From Rhopalosiphum padi (Eukaryota; Arthropoda; Insecta; Hemiptera; Aphididae), in NCBI RefSeq assembly GCF_020882245.1, contig NC_083598.1, positions 91,021,714 to 91,085,713 on the forward strand: 64,000 nucleotides of DNA. The letters run 5' to 3'. Shown one piece after another: positions 52,020-64,000 of this stretch. The notes below the pieces were generated by a model. The model was not told where the DNA came from, did not search any database, and saw nothing but the letters and a program-made list of their open reading frames with translations. Every line of letters begins with the position of its first letter. Within the stretch, counting starts at the first letter, position 1. The translations under genes and the position numbers were made by a program.

Positions 52020-52260
52020 CAGTATCGCGTACACGCTCAATTGGGACATTTGAATCACGGGGGCGGTCAACTTAAGGTTGCTGCAGCAACAGCAACGTCA
52101 GTGCGAAGGTGTTAGCTTTGGCCATGTAAAAAAGGATCATAAGAACGATAAAGAAGGAGAACGGTTGGGGGCCATTCGCGTTAGAGAGAGTATGTCAGAA
52201 GGGGAATTGGCGTTTTTCTTTCATATCGGAATCGGAAACGCGTTCGCATTATTTTAATAT
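52020..52260. promoter_or_regulatory. GC-rich island in gene desert (1)
   Basis: CpG- and G-rich block inside AT-rich DNA. It contains a perfect 14-bp palindrome GTTGCTGCAGCAAC (about 52077-52090) and purine-rich sequence. No long ORF or splice pattern. It could be an enhancer, a promoter for an unannotated RNA, or a decayed repeat. Confidence 0.35.
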
Positions 52261-54399
52261 AGTATATATATTATTATCGTATAAGTACGCGGTTTACAAT
52301 GTACAGCACACACGGGTATTACGGTACCTACATAAAGTTTACGTGGGATGGACCATCGCAAGTGGGCCGTTTCGTATACACGCGTTTTCCTTGATATAAC
52401 CATTTTTGGTCAAACCCTCTTGTATTACTAATATATTAATATTATTATTATTGCTGTGGTCTTTTTTTTCGGCAATACTTATTGTGGATTTTACTATTAT
52501 TGTTATTACTAAACCATTTATTATTATCTATATAGATTCTACACTATTCTTAAAAAATTAGGCAGATAATAAACTATTTATATATAAGACCTTGACGCTA
52601 CTAAAGTGCTTTTAACGCGTACAACAATACATCGATTAATTCCATTATGAACTGTGTGAATGTGCCAATCAATAATATTTGTTGATTTAAACCGTAATAA
52701 ATAATAATCGATTTATTATAAACTAGCAGGGTATGTCACAGGTCGCACGAATCGAAGAAAAAGTCCAAAAATAGTGTGAACGTGATGTTAGTATATACAC
52801 AATCAGCTAAATACAATCTACATTTATGGTCACCTACTTTCGAATAATAATAATAATTTGATGTTTCTTTTTTTACCTTTTAATATAGTATAATATGTTA
52901 CATGAGTATAACAAATGCAGTCTATTCATAAACTTATAGGACTTTTGAAATTTGTTAAATACTTATACAAAATATTAACCAGTTTTGGATGTGAAATTTT
53001 TAAACATTATTTTTTTTAAATAGTTTACGTGCGACATGATACAAAAAATAGATTTTTTGGGAGAGAGGGATGTCCTCAAAAATAAAAAGGTTTATTCTCT
53101 GTTTTGACTTAGCATTTCACAGAGCTTTTTCGGCGATGGAAAATTGACGTAGTGAGTAGTGGGTACCTTTCCTAGTTCTAGGTCACGATTTGTGTGTTTA
53201 GAAGTTATGGTTTATTTTTTCGAGTAAGTTTGTTAAATTTAAATTAAAGTTATTCTTGGTAATTAAGTGAAAATTAAATATTATTTCTTTGTTTTTGTAG
53301 TTATATTTATATATTAAATTACAGTATCATAATACCATAATTAATTCAACAACTTTTAATTTCTTAAAATAATATGTCTATTATTGCTTGATACTTTGTA
53401 TTCATATACACAAATTAATCATCATAAGAGCTGCAGTCATAGTGTAAACAATTATTTTAGTTTTAGAATACTTATTCTATATTTTGAAAGTTGATAAAAT
53501 ATACATAAATAGTTCGTTTAAAATTATAATTCTTTGTAACTAAGCTAAAAATGTATATGCTAGATATAAGTGGTAATCGTGTATTTTTTTGTAATCTTTC
53601 GATATTTAGTTTAATACAGAATATTTTGAACATATAAAAATATGACTGGAAAGTGTATCTTTAAAGCTCTTGCGAATCGTTATATATTTTAAATTAATCT
53701 TTATAATTATTATTTATTATATAATTTCATAAATAAAAAAAAAAACTTTTAAATTTATAATATTATTGTGTATAATATACGTAGTGAGTACGCTAAGCGT
53801 GTGTCGTGAGTGAACAATAGATTGTGAATTGTGATAGACAGTATGATTTAGGTACCTAAATATATCGTTTGCATTGTTAATTATTAGAATTCTAAGTAGT
53901 TAATAACAAGTGATACTCAATGCTTTACATACCTAATCCTAATAACGTTAAACCGTATTTTATTACCATGTAATACAAGAACAATAACACATCTCTCAAA
54001 ACAGGCGATGTCAGACTGCTTATCTCCGAAAATTGTGAAAACTCGTATATATATTAAGCATTAGCTATGTATATTTTTTTTATGAAGAGCTGTTGTGTTA
54101 AACGATTTAGCTCGAATGTTATTTATTGAATAATTAGCTATATATATAAAAGTGAGTATTTAAAATTTTTCCAATACACGATACTATACATACAAATATA
54201 AGATAGTAATAGGCAATGAGGTTTCCTGTATTCGTGTCCCTCTATAAATGAGTTGTAAACTATTTGTGCAATAATAAAACGGGTAGTATATATGTGATAA
54301 TGTTATACAATAATATGTACTTAGTACTTACCTATTGGTGAGTGTGATACAAATATGTATACCGTAGAATGCGAATGGTATATTATGTATTTAGAGTAC

Positions 54400-54740
54400 A
54401 CCCGTGAAAGCGGTGTTTGTTCGTCAGGAGCACGGGTATAACTGAAACGGAAAAGTTTGCCCGCCCCGCGGCTTTACCACCGCAAACGGATGCATGTGCA
54501 AAACGTTCGTCGTCGGGCCCACGCCCGGCCGGTCCCACGCGAAACGATTTCTCTGTCACCGCGAGAACGACCGCATCGTATATGCAGATTTAGGTATAAT
54601 ATAGGTATATAATACTATAGTCTGCCACTTGAGCACCTATACGTGGTCCGTCCCCCTTCGACCGTTGATCTTTATTGCTAAATTTGGTCAAACCGAAGCG
54701 AAAACGGCTACACGGTCACGAGGTACCCATACAAACAATG
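54400..54740. promoter_or_regulatory. GC-rich island in gene desert (2)
   Basis: The most GC- and CpG-rich non-coding block in the desert, densest at 54455-54575 (for example GGGCCCACGCCCGGCCGG). It holds no ATG-started ORF of note. Its position just before a mariner-like element is probably incidental. Function unknown; regulatory is inference. Confidence 0.35.
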
Positions 54741-54801
54741 TATTTGTAAACGCATTATTATACTGTACGTGCACAATATAATATACAGTCCGACAGTCAT
54801 A

Positions 54802-55247
54802 CAGGGTGACTGTCACGCCGTTTGTCGTTATACTGCTGCACACACAAAAAAAAACATCTGATTTACATACGCGATATGGGTACCTCGTAATAGTATAACA
54901 TATTGAATTTTATGATAAATTTATAAAAAATAATATTATTTTTACCTAATATTCATCATAGTTTAATTTATTTTGTCTACTTATAAATACCAAAAAGAAA
55001 TATTTTTTTAAATAGTACATTTGTAGGTTTAATTTAGTCAATGTACTGTATTGACGTATAAGTAAATATTTTAAAAGTATTGAACTTGTAGTGATTTCCG
55101 TTAGGTGTTTAAATGGTTACATTAAGTCTTAAATGATAGGTAGGAGGCGGCTGTCGAGTGTTGAGAATATTATATATATATATATATATAATGTTAATAA
55201 TTAGTAGGTGGCGGATATATACGAGGACAAATCAGCGAGACACCCTG
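54802..55247. mobile_element. Mariner-like non-autonomous element
   Basis: The left end CAGGGTGACTGTCACGCCG and the right end read on the other strand, CAGGGTGTCTCGCTGATT, share the mariner-type CAGGGTG terminus and partial internal similarity (TTTGTC). A TA dinucleotide abuts the left end; at the right a TA lies 2 bp away. There is no transposase ORF. Contains a (TA)n tract at 55167-55190. Confidence 0.55.
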
Positions 55248-58200
55248 AATAGTACATAAAGAAGGCACTTATTACTTATAACATATATATTCTTGCCATT
55301 GTAATTATATTATTATACAATATTGTACGCCTGTATGGATGCTTTTGTCTCTTTTGTAGAGCTTCTGTACTACGGCGGATGCGTAATAATAGTATCACAC
55401 ATAATATGTAATATGCAGATTTGTTTTTGTATTTATATACTTTCAAATAATACAGATTGGTAATTTAATTCCACGTCGTCATTATAATATAATATATTGT
55501 CATTGAATGCTTGCAATAGGTACTGTCTATATTATAATTTATGCTAGTTTCGAAACAATATTGTATAGTGAACGATATCTATATTGTTACAATAGTATCT
55601 CTTGTCTGGGGAAAAAAGGAATTTACCTCCAATCTAATGTTCAAGTTTCAAAGGCCTACTAAGCTGATAATACGATCAAAAAAATATCAGGATTAAGTCT
55701 ATATAACTATGACTTAAGCAAGGCCAACACTATTTCTAGTGAAAATAGTTCACTTGGTATATCCTTCGAGAGGCTAGAACATATTGTGTTGGCATAGAAC
55801 ATCAGTTAATAGAGTTTTATATACCTAGTTGAAACAGTGGAAAAATGATATTGATAGCTTACTTGTGGAACGTGTGAAATAAAGCTAGATAAATTTGATT
55901 TTATAAAATCGTAGTCTGATATAGGTAATCCGCTCTTTTTCTATATTCTACATATTGTATGTAGCAAATTGGCTTTTGCATTTAATTTATAGCTCTTTAA
56001 AAAATTAATGAGCTATAGAGAGACAATAATTAGTCAATTCTTGACATTATTTTATTTTTATTTTTATTTTCTTGTTTAGAATTTACTATTTAAAAATGTT
56101 TAGTCATATAGTGTCAAGAAATTTAAAAATCAACTTCCTTTTTCTTTTTTAATACTTATGTACTTAATGTATGTAGAAATGTATGATATTAAAGCTAACT
56201 AATTTAAGTTATCCATAAAAATGTGCTTTTCATATTGATTATCTTCATTCTGGTTTGTTGTTTGAGCACTACCAGCATATTTTGGGTACATTTATGATTT
56301 ATCGTTAAAATATGATACCTACAGTTATCTTGTTTATAAACCCATACTTGGATTGTATTAGGTTTGATTATTCATTGGCCAGCTGATTTTAATGGTGTAT
56401 TTTTGTATAATAATATTATATTATATTATACTTTATAGTATTATACTAATATTTTATACATATAAATAGATTCTTATCACCTGGAATATAAATTATAAAT
56501 CATACTCAATATTGTAAAACAGAATTTAATAATTGACGCAATTTTAAATACATATATGTATGCTTATACTAATAAAAGAAAAGTAAATTGATATTATTCA
56601 AGGATTTGAAAGACACGCCTTTTTTTCCCAACTACATCGACTCAGTTCACGACATACATGATACACGTTCTAGTTCTATAAAGTAATATTTTAAAGATTA
56701 TAAACAAATTTTTTTACAAAATTCTTGCCTGTAGAGGTGTTTTTATAGAAAACATGTAATTTCAAAAAACCATTTTGTTTTTGGAACTTTTTAGACGATG
56801 CTCTCCTTGCCACAAATGTGTTTCGTTAGTATGTGAATCTGAACTAATTTTTATTTTGCATTTTATGGTGTTTATTGCTTTTTAAGTTATTTTTTGACAT
56901 TTTCCACATTTTTAGTCATTTTTATGTCATATTTTGAGTAATTTGTAAGCTATGATAAAAGTATACATAATTTTATAGTAAAATAAAGTACAATTTAAAA
57001 AAATCATATTTTTATTAATTTAAAACAAATATTTGTAATTTTTTTAGGTCATTTTTAAGGACATTTTTATGTCATACTTGGATTTTTCTAGGTCATTTTT
57101 TAATGTTTTTAAGGTCATTAACTTCCGAGTCCTGTATATAAATAATAATAAAAAATAATTTACATTTTTAAATATATTTTGTCATGATGACACGACTTTT
57201 AATATTATCATAAAGAATCAATAATATGTTAAATTTCATATTAGGTATTTTAGATTCTAAGCGGAGCGATGAATGTATACATTTTACAATAGTGTGTGTG
57301 TATATGTTGTTTTTTTATGTTTGAGTACACGAGTATAGGTTATCGATAAATTCTTTAATTTTCAACTTTTGGATAGAAAATTTAATTTAGTTTTTACTTT
57401 AAAAAGGTCAAAATCAAAAATTCTTGGTAATTTTTTTATAATTATTAAGAAACAACGAATAATAAATTAAGTTTTTTGCTGTTTACGGCATTTTCAGAAA
57501 GATAAAGTTAAATTTTGAGTTATATCAATTTTTATAATAGTAGGATATACATGTATACTTTTATAATAATAAAATACTACATAACTGAACTCCAACCCCT
57601 CTCCCCCTAGGTACGGCCTTGTTAATAAGTATTAAGTAATACTTAACTAATAATATTGACAGTAAATAATCGTGGTAAATAAAAATATAAGAGATAATTA
57701 CAACTAGGTAATTCTTTACTTTTAGTGACCTTCATTCAAGACCACAAGATTTTTCTAGTATAACTTGTAATAAAAATGTAAAACAATTTCAAAATGGCAT
57801 ATATATTACCAAGTATAAAAAAAAAATACTAAACAGTTATCCGATCATCAACCAAAATGTGTATAATAATAAAATAAATGACTTATTAATGTTGCATATA
57901 AAATAATAATAGGTAATACAGGTGAAAAGTACCGAATAAAAATCAATTTACTTGTCGTGTCTAAAGTCTCATATTATGCTTTTTCTTTTAAATCAGATTC
58001 GAATGAATATTTTTTATAACATAAAGATAATTAAGTTACACAGCTCTCACTTCATATTATAATGAACAATTTGAGATACGTTTTTTATTTATTCCTGAAA
58101 TGGTATCAAAATGTTTGATTATGTTTTAGTTACAAAGTGTTTAGCATTCACGTACAATTAATTTGATAATTAACTGGAATTATCTGATATTGTTATCACC

Positions 58201-58619
58201 TATATTGATTACACTTATGTAGTCTCTTCTGACTATACTATTATTGTAGATTTGTAGTCACACTTTCCTCATTATCTAGAACTTTCAATAAATAGTCATA
58301 GCCATAGGTCTCAGCGTCTCATCATGTTGATTAATTCCAAAAAGTAACAAATTAAGTATTTGTCTTTGATATACTGTTAGACAGGATGAATATTAATGGC
58401 GAATTTCACATTATATAAACTCATTTCAATTTTTTCCTATTTTATGGATAAGTTTTAATATCATTGCGTTTATTGTTCTGTTATACCAATCAGCTTGTTA
58501 ATTATTAGCTTGAAGAGAATCTATAGCTATACAATATGTATATGCTGAATAGGTATCATATTGTGCTTTATGAAATTCTGAAATAAGTGAGAAGTAAAAC
58601 TTGTCTCTCAATCAGATAA

Positions 58620-58837
58620 ACTGGTGTTCCGTGGAACCTAAGGGTTCCGTCAGCCAGTGCCAACAAAGGATTTCGTGAGAAATTTGGGCAAATATATATT
58701 AATTAATAATATTTTTGACTTGAGTTATGATTTGAACATAGAAAAGCTCCAAAAATTATATGGGGGTTCCACAAAAACGTTCAAGCTCCTGTGAAGGTTT
58801 CGCGAGTAAAAGAAGTTGGGAAACACTGATGTAAAGT
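58620..58837. mobile_element. Decayed hAT-like repeat
   Basis: The right end GTTGGGAAACACTG (58817-58830) is the hAT-style CAGTGTTTCCCAAC terminus read on the minus strand. The left end (ctggtgttccgtggaacc) is only loosely complementary and no target duplication was found. Confidence 0.35.
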
Positions 58838-61800
58838 ATTGAAATATTTCGAACATATCTCTGCAGCTGTCTCCAATTCCTCATAGACCGAACGATAATG
58901 CACATATTTACACGCTGTATGTATATAATATATAAATATTTGCGATTGTCCATATATGATATATGTATAATATATTATGTTTTCAAAATAATTTCATACT
59001 ATAATTTAACTAACTAACATAGTAAATACTTTAATACTATTTCTTTTCACATTTGTTATTTTAATATGTAATATCCAATCTGAATTGTTGTGTATAAAAA
59101 AAAAATACATATAAATTTAAAATAAGGCGCTTTGAATAGTCAATTTAGTAGCATTTATGTGTGTAATCCACAATGCCTGTACTACACATAATATTAGGAG
59201 TAACGAGTAAAATATTATGATTGTTGAATAAAATATAAAGACAATCAAATATTAATTTTTTTTTATATATTTTGTTACATAGACATTTTTTTTTCATCAG
59301 CATCATCTAGACTAAAATAATTACTTATAGCTACCGAATAATATCGTTTCGCGTAACATCACAGATTTCATTATACTTTAATTATATAAAACAAAAACTT
59401 ACACTATAATTGTATTGGTAATTATAGATACCAAAAATAAATAAATAAATAAAATGATAAAAATAAAATATCTTGCCATTGGTTTAATTAAATATATGGG
59501 ATTTACATAGATTATCTAAATGCGATTTAAATTATAAACAAAAGTTCAGCACAATTATCAAAATAGAAACTGTACAGGATGTATCACTCAAATAAACAAT
59601 CTCACGGTCATTCACAACAATAGTCTTTTTTCTTTATTATTTTACAAATTGAGTACCTTTTTCCATACATGTTCAGAAATTGTTTATAATGTATTTTGAA
59701 TTTGAATTATTATAATGAACAATGTTGATGAATTTAATAGCCAAATTAAAGAAACATACCTAATATAATATTTTATGTTATGTAAAATGTTTATATAATC
59801 AAGAGATGTGCTGTAAAATGTGTTTTAAAAATTTAGAAATTTTTTTAAAATGCTAGCAAATTTCAGGCATAAAAGATGTAATAATAATTTCAATCATACT
59901 CCATATCACATCTATGTTATGATTTTTCTATAAAATTTAGTTTAATTTTTTACACATAAAAAATTGAAACATTTGTTTTCTTTTTAATTTCAAAATTTGA
60001 ATTTACGATTTTTTACATATAAAATAAAATAGGTAAACAAAAGAAATAATTTTGTTTTTAATTTAATTGATACGGTCCATTTATAAATCAAACTAAATAT
60101 TTCAACAATATAATATATAATATATAATCTAAATTGAAATTGTTGTACAACAATCAAGATGTTTTTTCATATATTAATATTTATTGTTAACCAAAGTATA
60201 CACCATAAAAATATAATTTCTCAATTATAAAAAATAAAAGTAATATTATATATGCAAGATGGTAATTTAAGACACGTACACAAAAATAATTACTATTATG
60301 AAGGGTAATATATAGTCCAATTAATAGAATCTTAGTCTTTATGACAGTTGATAAACAATAATTTCATAATTTATGAATAGGTAAATTAATGAGCACTTTA
60401 CTAATTAGTAAATTGGTAGTAGTCACCAGCTATATTATATACTTAATAAGGAAAAAAATAAGTATATTAATATCCGTAATAAAATACAATAATATTCTGA
60501 TACTAAATCAACAACGATGGATATGAATTTGTATAATTTCAGTCTAAAAATAAATCATTTAAATACCTCTTAGATTGATCAAAATAACTTATAGCTACTA
60601 TATCGACAATATTGTAAAATTTGTCATGATTATATATTTCTTATTAACATTTATTTATTATTATTACTACATCACAAGGTCGCCTTTTTTAAAATTTAAA
60701 ATTTACTACCTAACTACAAAATGCAAACCAAACAGTATTTGAAATAATATTTTCAATTTACATTAGGTTGCGATAATTTTTAATATTTTCTAATCGCACC
60801 ACAAATAACTATTATTTAGTAAATAAAATTATAGAAATCACGATAATAAATAATAATATCATGTCATTTACTTATATTGTTTTAGTTATTTAAATAATTA
60901 CAGATAATGGTAAACAGTAAACAACGGTTTTCTATATCGTTAAATTACTTATATAATTACAGTTAATTTAAATTTGAGGTAAAATAGTTTTGTTTATTTT
61001 ATAACAAAATATTTTATTCATTTGTACATGATCTAAACAATAAATTGTTTAGTTGAACATAATGTAATCACTTTAATAGTTGTCTATGTCAAAGAGAAAA
61101 TATACAATGAAACAAACACAAAGAATTATATTGTAAGATTAGAGAACTAAATATTTGGACATGAAATCAACTTTGCTTCACTAGCTCAAAAATCAATGAA
61201 TTTTTATTATTATTATTATATGTTATAAGAACTTACCCATGAATAAAATTTGTAATTTTCTTAGTTAAATCTCAGTTCTTAATTTATTAACTGAACAATA
61301 ATAATAACTAGTTGATTGCACTCATCTTTAATATAGTTATTGCCCAATTAATTTTTTTTTCTGTTAAGAGTTGTTTGTTTTTAGTAAAACCTATATGGCT
61401 AAATAGTTTATAGGTATATATAAAATAACTAATTAACTAAATCATAAATAGTCCAAAGTAAGTAGTTATAGTTAGGTAGAAAGTGATTTCAAACATCATT
61501 CCTACCAAACTATTAATTTTCATTGATCTAAAAGGTACCTGATTATTTTTGTATTAATACATAATTTTTTATGCAAATCTGCTTATAATAAACACAGTTA
61601 TAATTTCACAGTAACAATCAAAAATGTTATAACATTATTGGTCAAACAAATATTTATTATAATAAATGGACAGAAATGTATTTGTTTATCAGCATTAGAC
61701 ACGTAAAAACAATATTATATATTTTTGAGACAGTGAAGAATAAAATAATATATATATAAAAAAAAGTTGCATATAAATAAAAATAACTAAAATACTTAAT

Positions 61801-62383
61801 GTCTTATGGTATATACTATATAGTATCAGAAAAATAATAGTACTACAATAGTATAGATTATTTTAAATATGGATTAATTATGAATTATTTTTTAAGATAG
61901 TATATGGAATATTCAAATAAAATAAGGAAAACTTTATCGGACTCAAAATATCTCATTACGAGCAAATAACACTCATAGAAATCATGAAGTACTACTAACG
62001 GAAACAAATATTGAGCAACAAGAATATTTCAATTTTTTACTTACATTTTTGTTAATCTAATATTTTATTATTATATTTACAAGGCCGATCAAGGAACATT
62101 GTATAATATAATAATATAATATTCGAAAACTGATGACAAAAGATAAAAGTCTAATATCTAAAATCCATGATTTTGTATTTAAATTTTTGTTTCAAAATTC
62201 ACTGTTGCACCCTAGTTAATCAGTACAAAATAGTTATTGTCGTTTTTTTTTTTTTTTTGTTTAAAAACAATTTTACTGGACACTAATAGCTGTAATTGAC
62301 AACGCTAATATTGCTGTTCTGTCTGTATGAGAGTTGTGTCGCTGCCGTCCTTTTGTAATTGAAATAATTACTTGCGCACACGC

Positions 62384-64000
62384 TCACTGATTGAACTGTT
62401 CGATGATGTCGAGTACGCTAGAGTAAACACCGGTAACCAATCCCAAAATGCCAAACATTATGATGGCCAAGTTTTTCCACAGGCGCCAATATCCTCTACC
62501 CAATCCAGGTTCTTCCCAGCATGTAACCAGATCGATACAGCTTGGCAAGATTAGACCCAAAAATGACAGACATAGTGCTCCGACGAGCGATATGACTGGG
62601 CCCAGGTTAGGACAAGCAATTGCAACACAAACTAGAAAAATAAAAAAATTAAATGCCTAGTTAGTATTTGAATTTTCCTGTATTTTAATTTAAACAAGTA
62701 ATATTGTGGAATATTTAATGACTTTTTTAATAAATTATATTAACTCCAATGTAAATATATACTATAGATCAATTATAGAACTTAATACTCCAAACTCAAC
62801 ATTATATATTAATATTTTATAAGTTATGTTTCTATATAAATATTTAGATATTTTATAAGAATAGTGTTTTGCTAATGTTGGCTTATTTCCTTCTTTTTTC
62901 ACTTGATTATTATTCTTATTTTACAAAATTTGTACTTATTTATTACTCTTGATATATTTTATCTTTATATTTATTTCTTCATATTTTATTGTTTATTGGA
63001 CCTTGTCCTGAATATTATTTTAAGTAAATAAATATTATGTCTGATGATTTTAATAGCAAGAAATATATTACTCAAAATGTAACGAATATTACTTGTCATT
63101 GTATAAGCTTAATATTCAATAATTAATACACACTTTTTAATATATTCATACAAATTCACAACTCTATAATAATATTAGTAATATAATTATTTCCACAAAG
63201 AAAATGACTTACCCGTGCACACGACCAAGAACACTCTGAGCAAATATTCAAAAAGAACGGGGTGTGATGTAAACCGGTGCTTAGAACCTTTCCAGATTAT
63301 TTCAAAGGGTACATAAAACTGAAGACTATATGTAAGGAAAATGGCCACGGCTATCATGATCTTAACGGATTGCGCCAATCTGCAATTAGGAAAGGAAATT
63401 TTTTATTTACTTATTTTAATGCTAAAATAGCTAAAATATTATTATTGCAATAATTTTTTGAAAGAATCATTAATGCAGAATTATATTAACTTACAGTTGA
63501 TCTTTTGGTAAATTTAGTGTTATGCTGCCCTCAGTCTTATCACCATACTTGAGGAAACCAAATAATCCAACGGTAGAGTACAAAATCACAACAATGGACA
63601 TGCCAATGTTGAGCACACTGGGGCAACCAATAAAATGTTGTGGTGTTTTCATGTTGTTTTCCAATGGCATTACCTTAATAGATTAACAGATACAGTCATT
63701 ACTCATTATATATTAATATATACAATTTTATTATAGTAAAATTAATTTTCTTAAGAGATAGTCCTTTCTCTCCCTTGCAAAGTAAATGTTGCAAAAAATA
63801 ATATCTCATTGGTTTTTTTATATTGTAATTATGTAAATGTAAGTAACTGACATTATTACACAATTAATAATTAAAATGAAAAAAAATATTTTTTGAGAAA
63901 TTATTGTTAATAACTAATTTAAAAAAATTAATTTGTAAAATATGATATACTTACAACACCAATTCCTTCCAAAGCAAAGATGGCAGTGCCGAAGAATAGT
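62384..64000 (-). CDS. SLC36/PAT-type amino-acid transporter (C-terminal part)
   Basis: Proton-coupled amino-acid transporter of the SLC36 family (AAAP superfamily; insect relatives include pathetic and CG1139), a multi-pass protein of plasma or lysosomal membranes. The gene runs leftward and its 5' part is beyond the window. Visible exons, in phase: 63955-64000 (cut by the window edge), 63495-63673, 63213-63379, 62384-62631. They encode FFGTAIFALEGIG then VVMPLENNMKTP, a hallmark of the family; VLNIGMSIVVILYSTVGLFG FLKYG as a membrane segment; LNLPKDQLLAQSVKIMIAVA followed by FLTYSLQFYVP; and the final segments VCVAIACPNLGPVISLVGAL and IMFGILGLVTGVYSSV, ending IIEQFNQ. About five transmembrane segments are visible. 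Which substrate it carries cannot be told. Confidence 0.92.

Larger units (their letters stand above)
43571..62383. other. Gene desert, 18.8 kb
   Basis: No gene could be recognised on either strand. Only short AT-rich ORFs occur, none with domain-like sequence or in-phase splicing partners. The left end should hold the CIMAP1 promoter and the right end the SLC36 3' UTR. Recognisable contents are MITEs at 49603-49775 and 54802-55247, a decayed hAT-like end near 58620-58837, TA microsatellites, and two GC-rich islands (about 52020-52260 and 54400-54740). It may contain enhancers, long non-coding RNAs or exons too small to see. Confidence 0.5.

Noticed and set aside
1..64000. CRISPR arrays, rRNA, operons or prokaryotic mobile elements
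   Set aside because: None present; gene structure is eukaryotic with spliceosomal introns throughout.

Overview
This is a eukaryotic nuclear window, very AT-rich and intron-rich. GT-AG introns, polyglutamine tracts, many short TIR transposons and recurrent 'taggtacctat'-type strings suggest a sap-feeding hemipteran, most likely an aphid. That placement is inference from composition and gene content. No prokaryotic features are present. Eight protein-coding genes could be assembled exon by exon with consistent reading phase, plus one tandemly duplicated degenerate gene.

Layout. 0.2-1.85 kb: two tandem copies of an unrecognised, decayed gene, each with the same upstream intron end. 3.2-7.1 kb (+): ESS2 (DGCR14/ES2 splicing factor). 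7.25-8.04 kb (-): a MIF/tautomerase family gene, tail-to-tail with ESS2. 8.0-12.3 kb: a TE-rich gap with a precisely bounded TIR element carrying a 15-bp target duplication and an orphan TATA/initiator region. 12.4-13.5 kb (-): ZZZ3 (SANT + ZZ domain, ATAC complex). 14.6-25.0 kb (+): 4E-T/EIF4ENIF1 in 21 coding exons, divergent from ZZZ3. 26.4-31.0 kb (-): an MTMR3/4-type myotubularin phosphatase with C-terminal FYVE domain and one GC-AG intron. 34.7-37.1 kb (+): an FKBP4/FKBP59-type immunophilin with TPRs. 37.5-43.6 kb (-): a CIMAP1/ODF3 sperm-tail PG-rich-repeat protein whose true last exon lies 3.7 kb beyond its apparent stop, just past the FKBP gene. 43.6-62.3 kb: a gene desert with several MITEs and two GC-rich islands. 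62.4-64.0 kb (-): the 3' half of an SLC36 (PAT) amino-acid transporter that runs off the window.

The genes are ordinary and mostly conserved housekeeping genes; they do not form a pathway. Shared themes are mRNA handling (ESS2 in splicing, 4E-T in translational repression and mRNA decay bodies) and chromatin (ZZZ3). The MIF gene is the one with possible host-interaction relevance, because aphid MIFs are known salivary proteins. The more unusual material is structural: overlapping convergent 3' ends, a remote terminal exon, a GC-rich exon in AT-rich DNA, bounded non-autonomous transposons, a fold-back repeat family with a second partial copy, and a perfect hairpin in a 4E-T intron. I found no convincing new molecular system; the best leads are in the findings.
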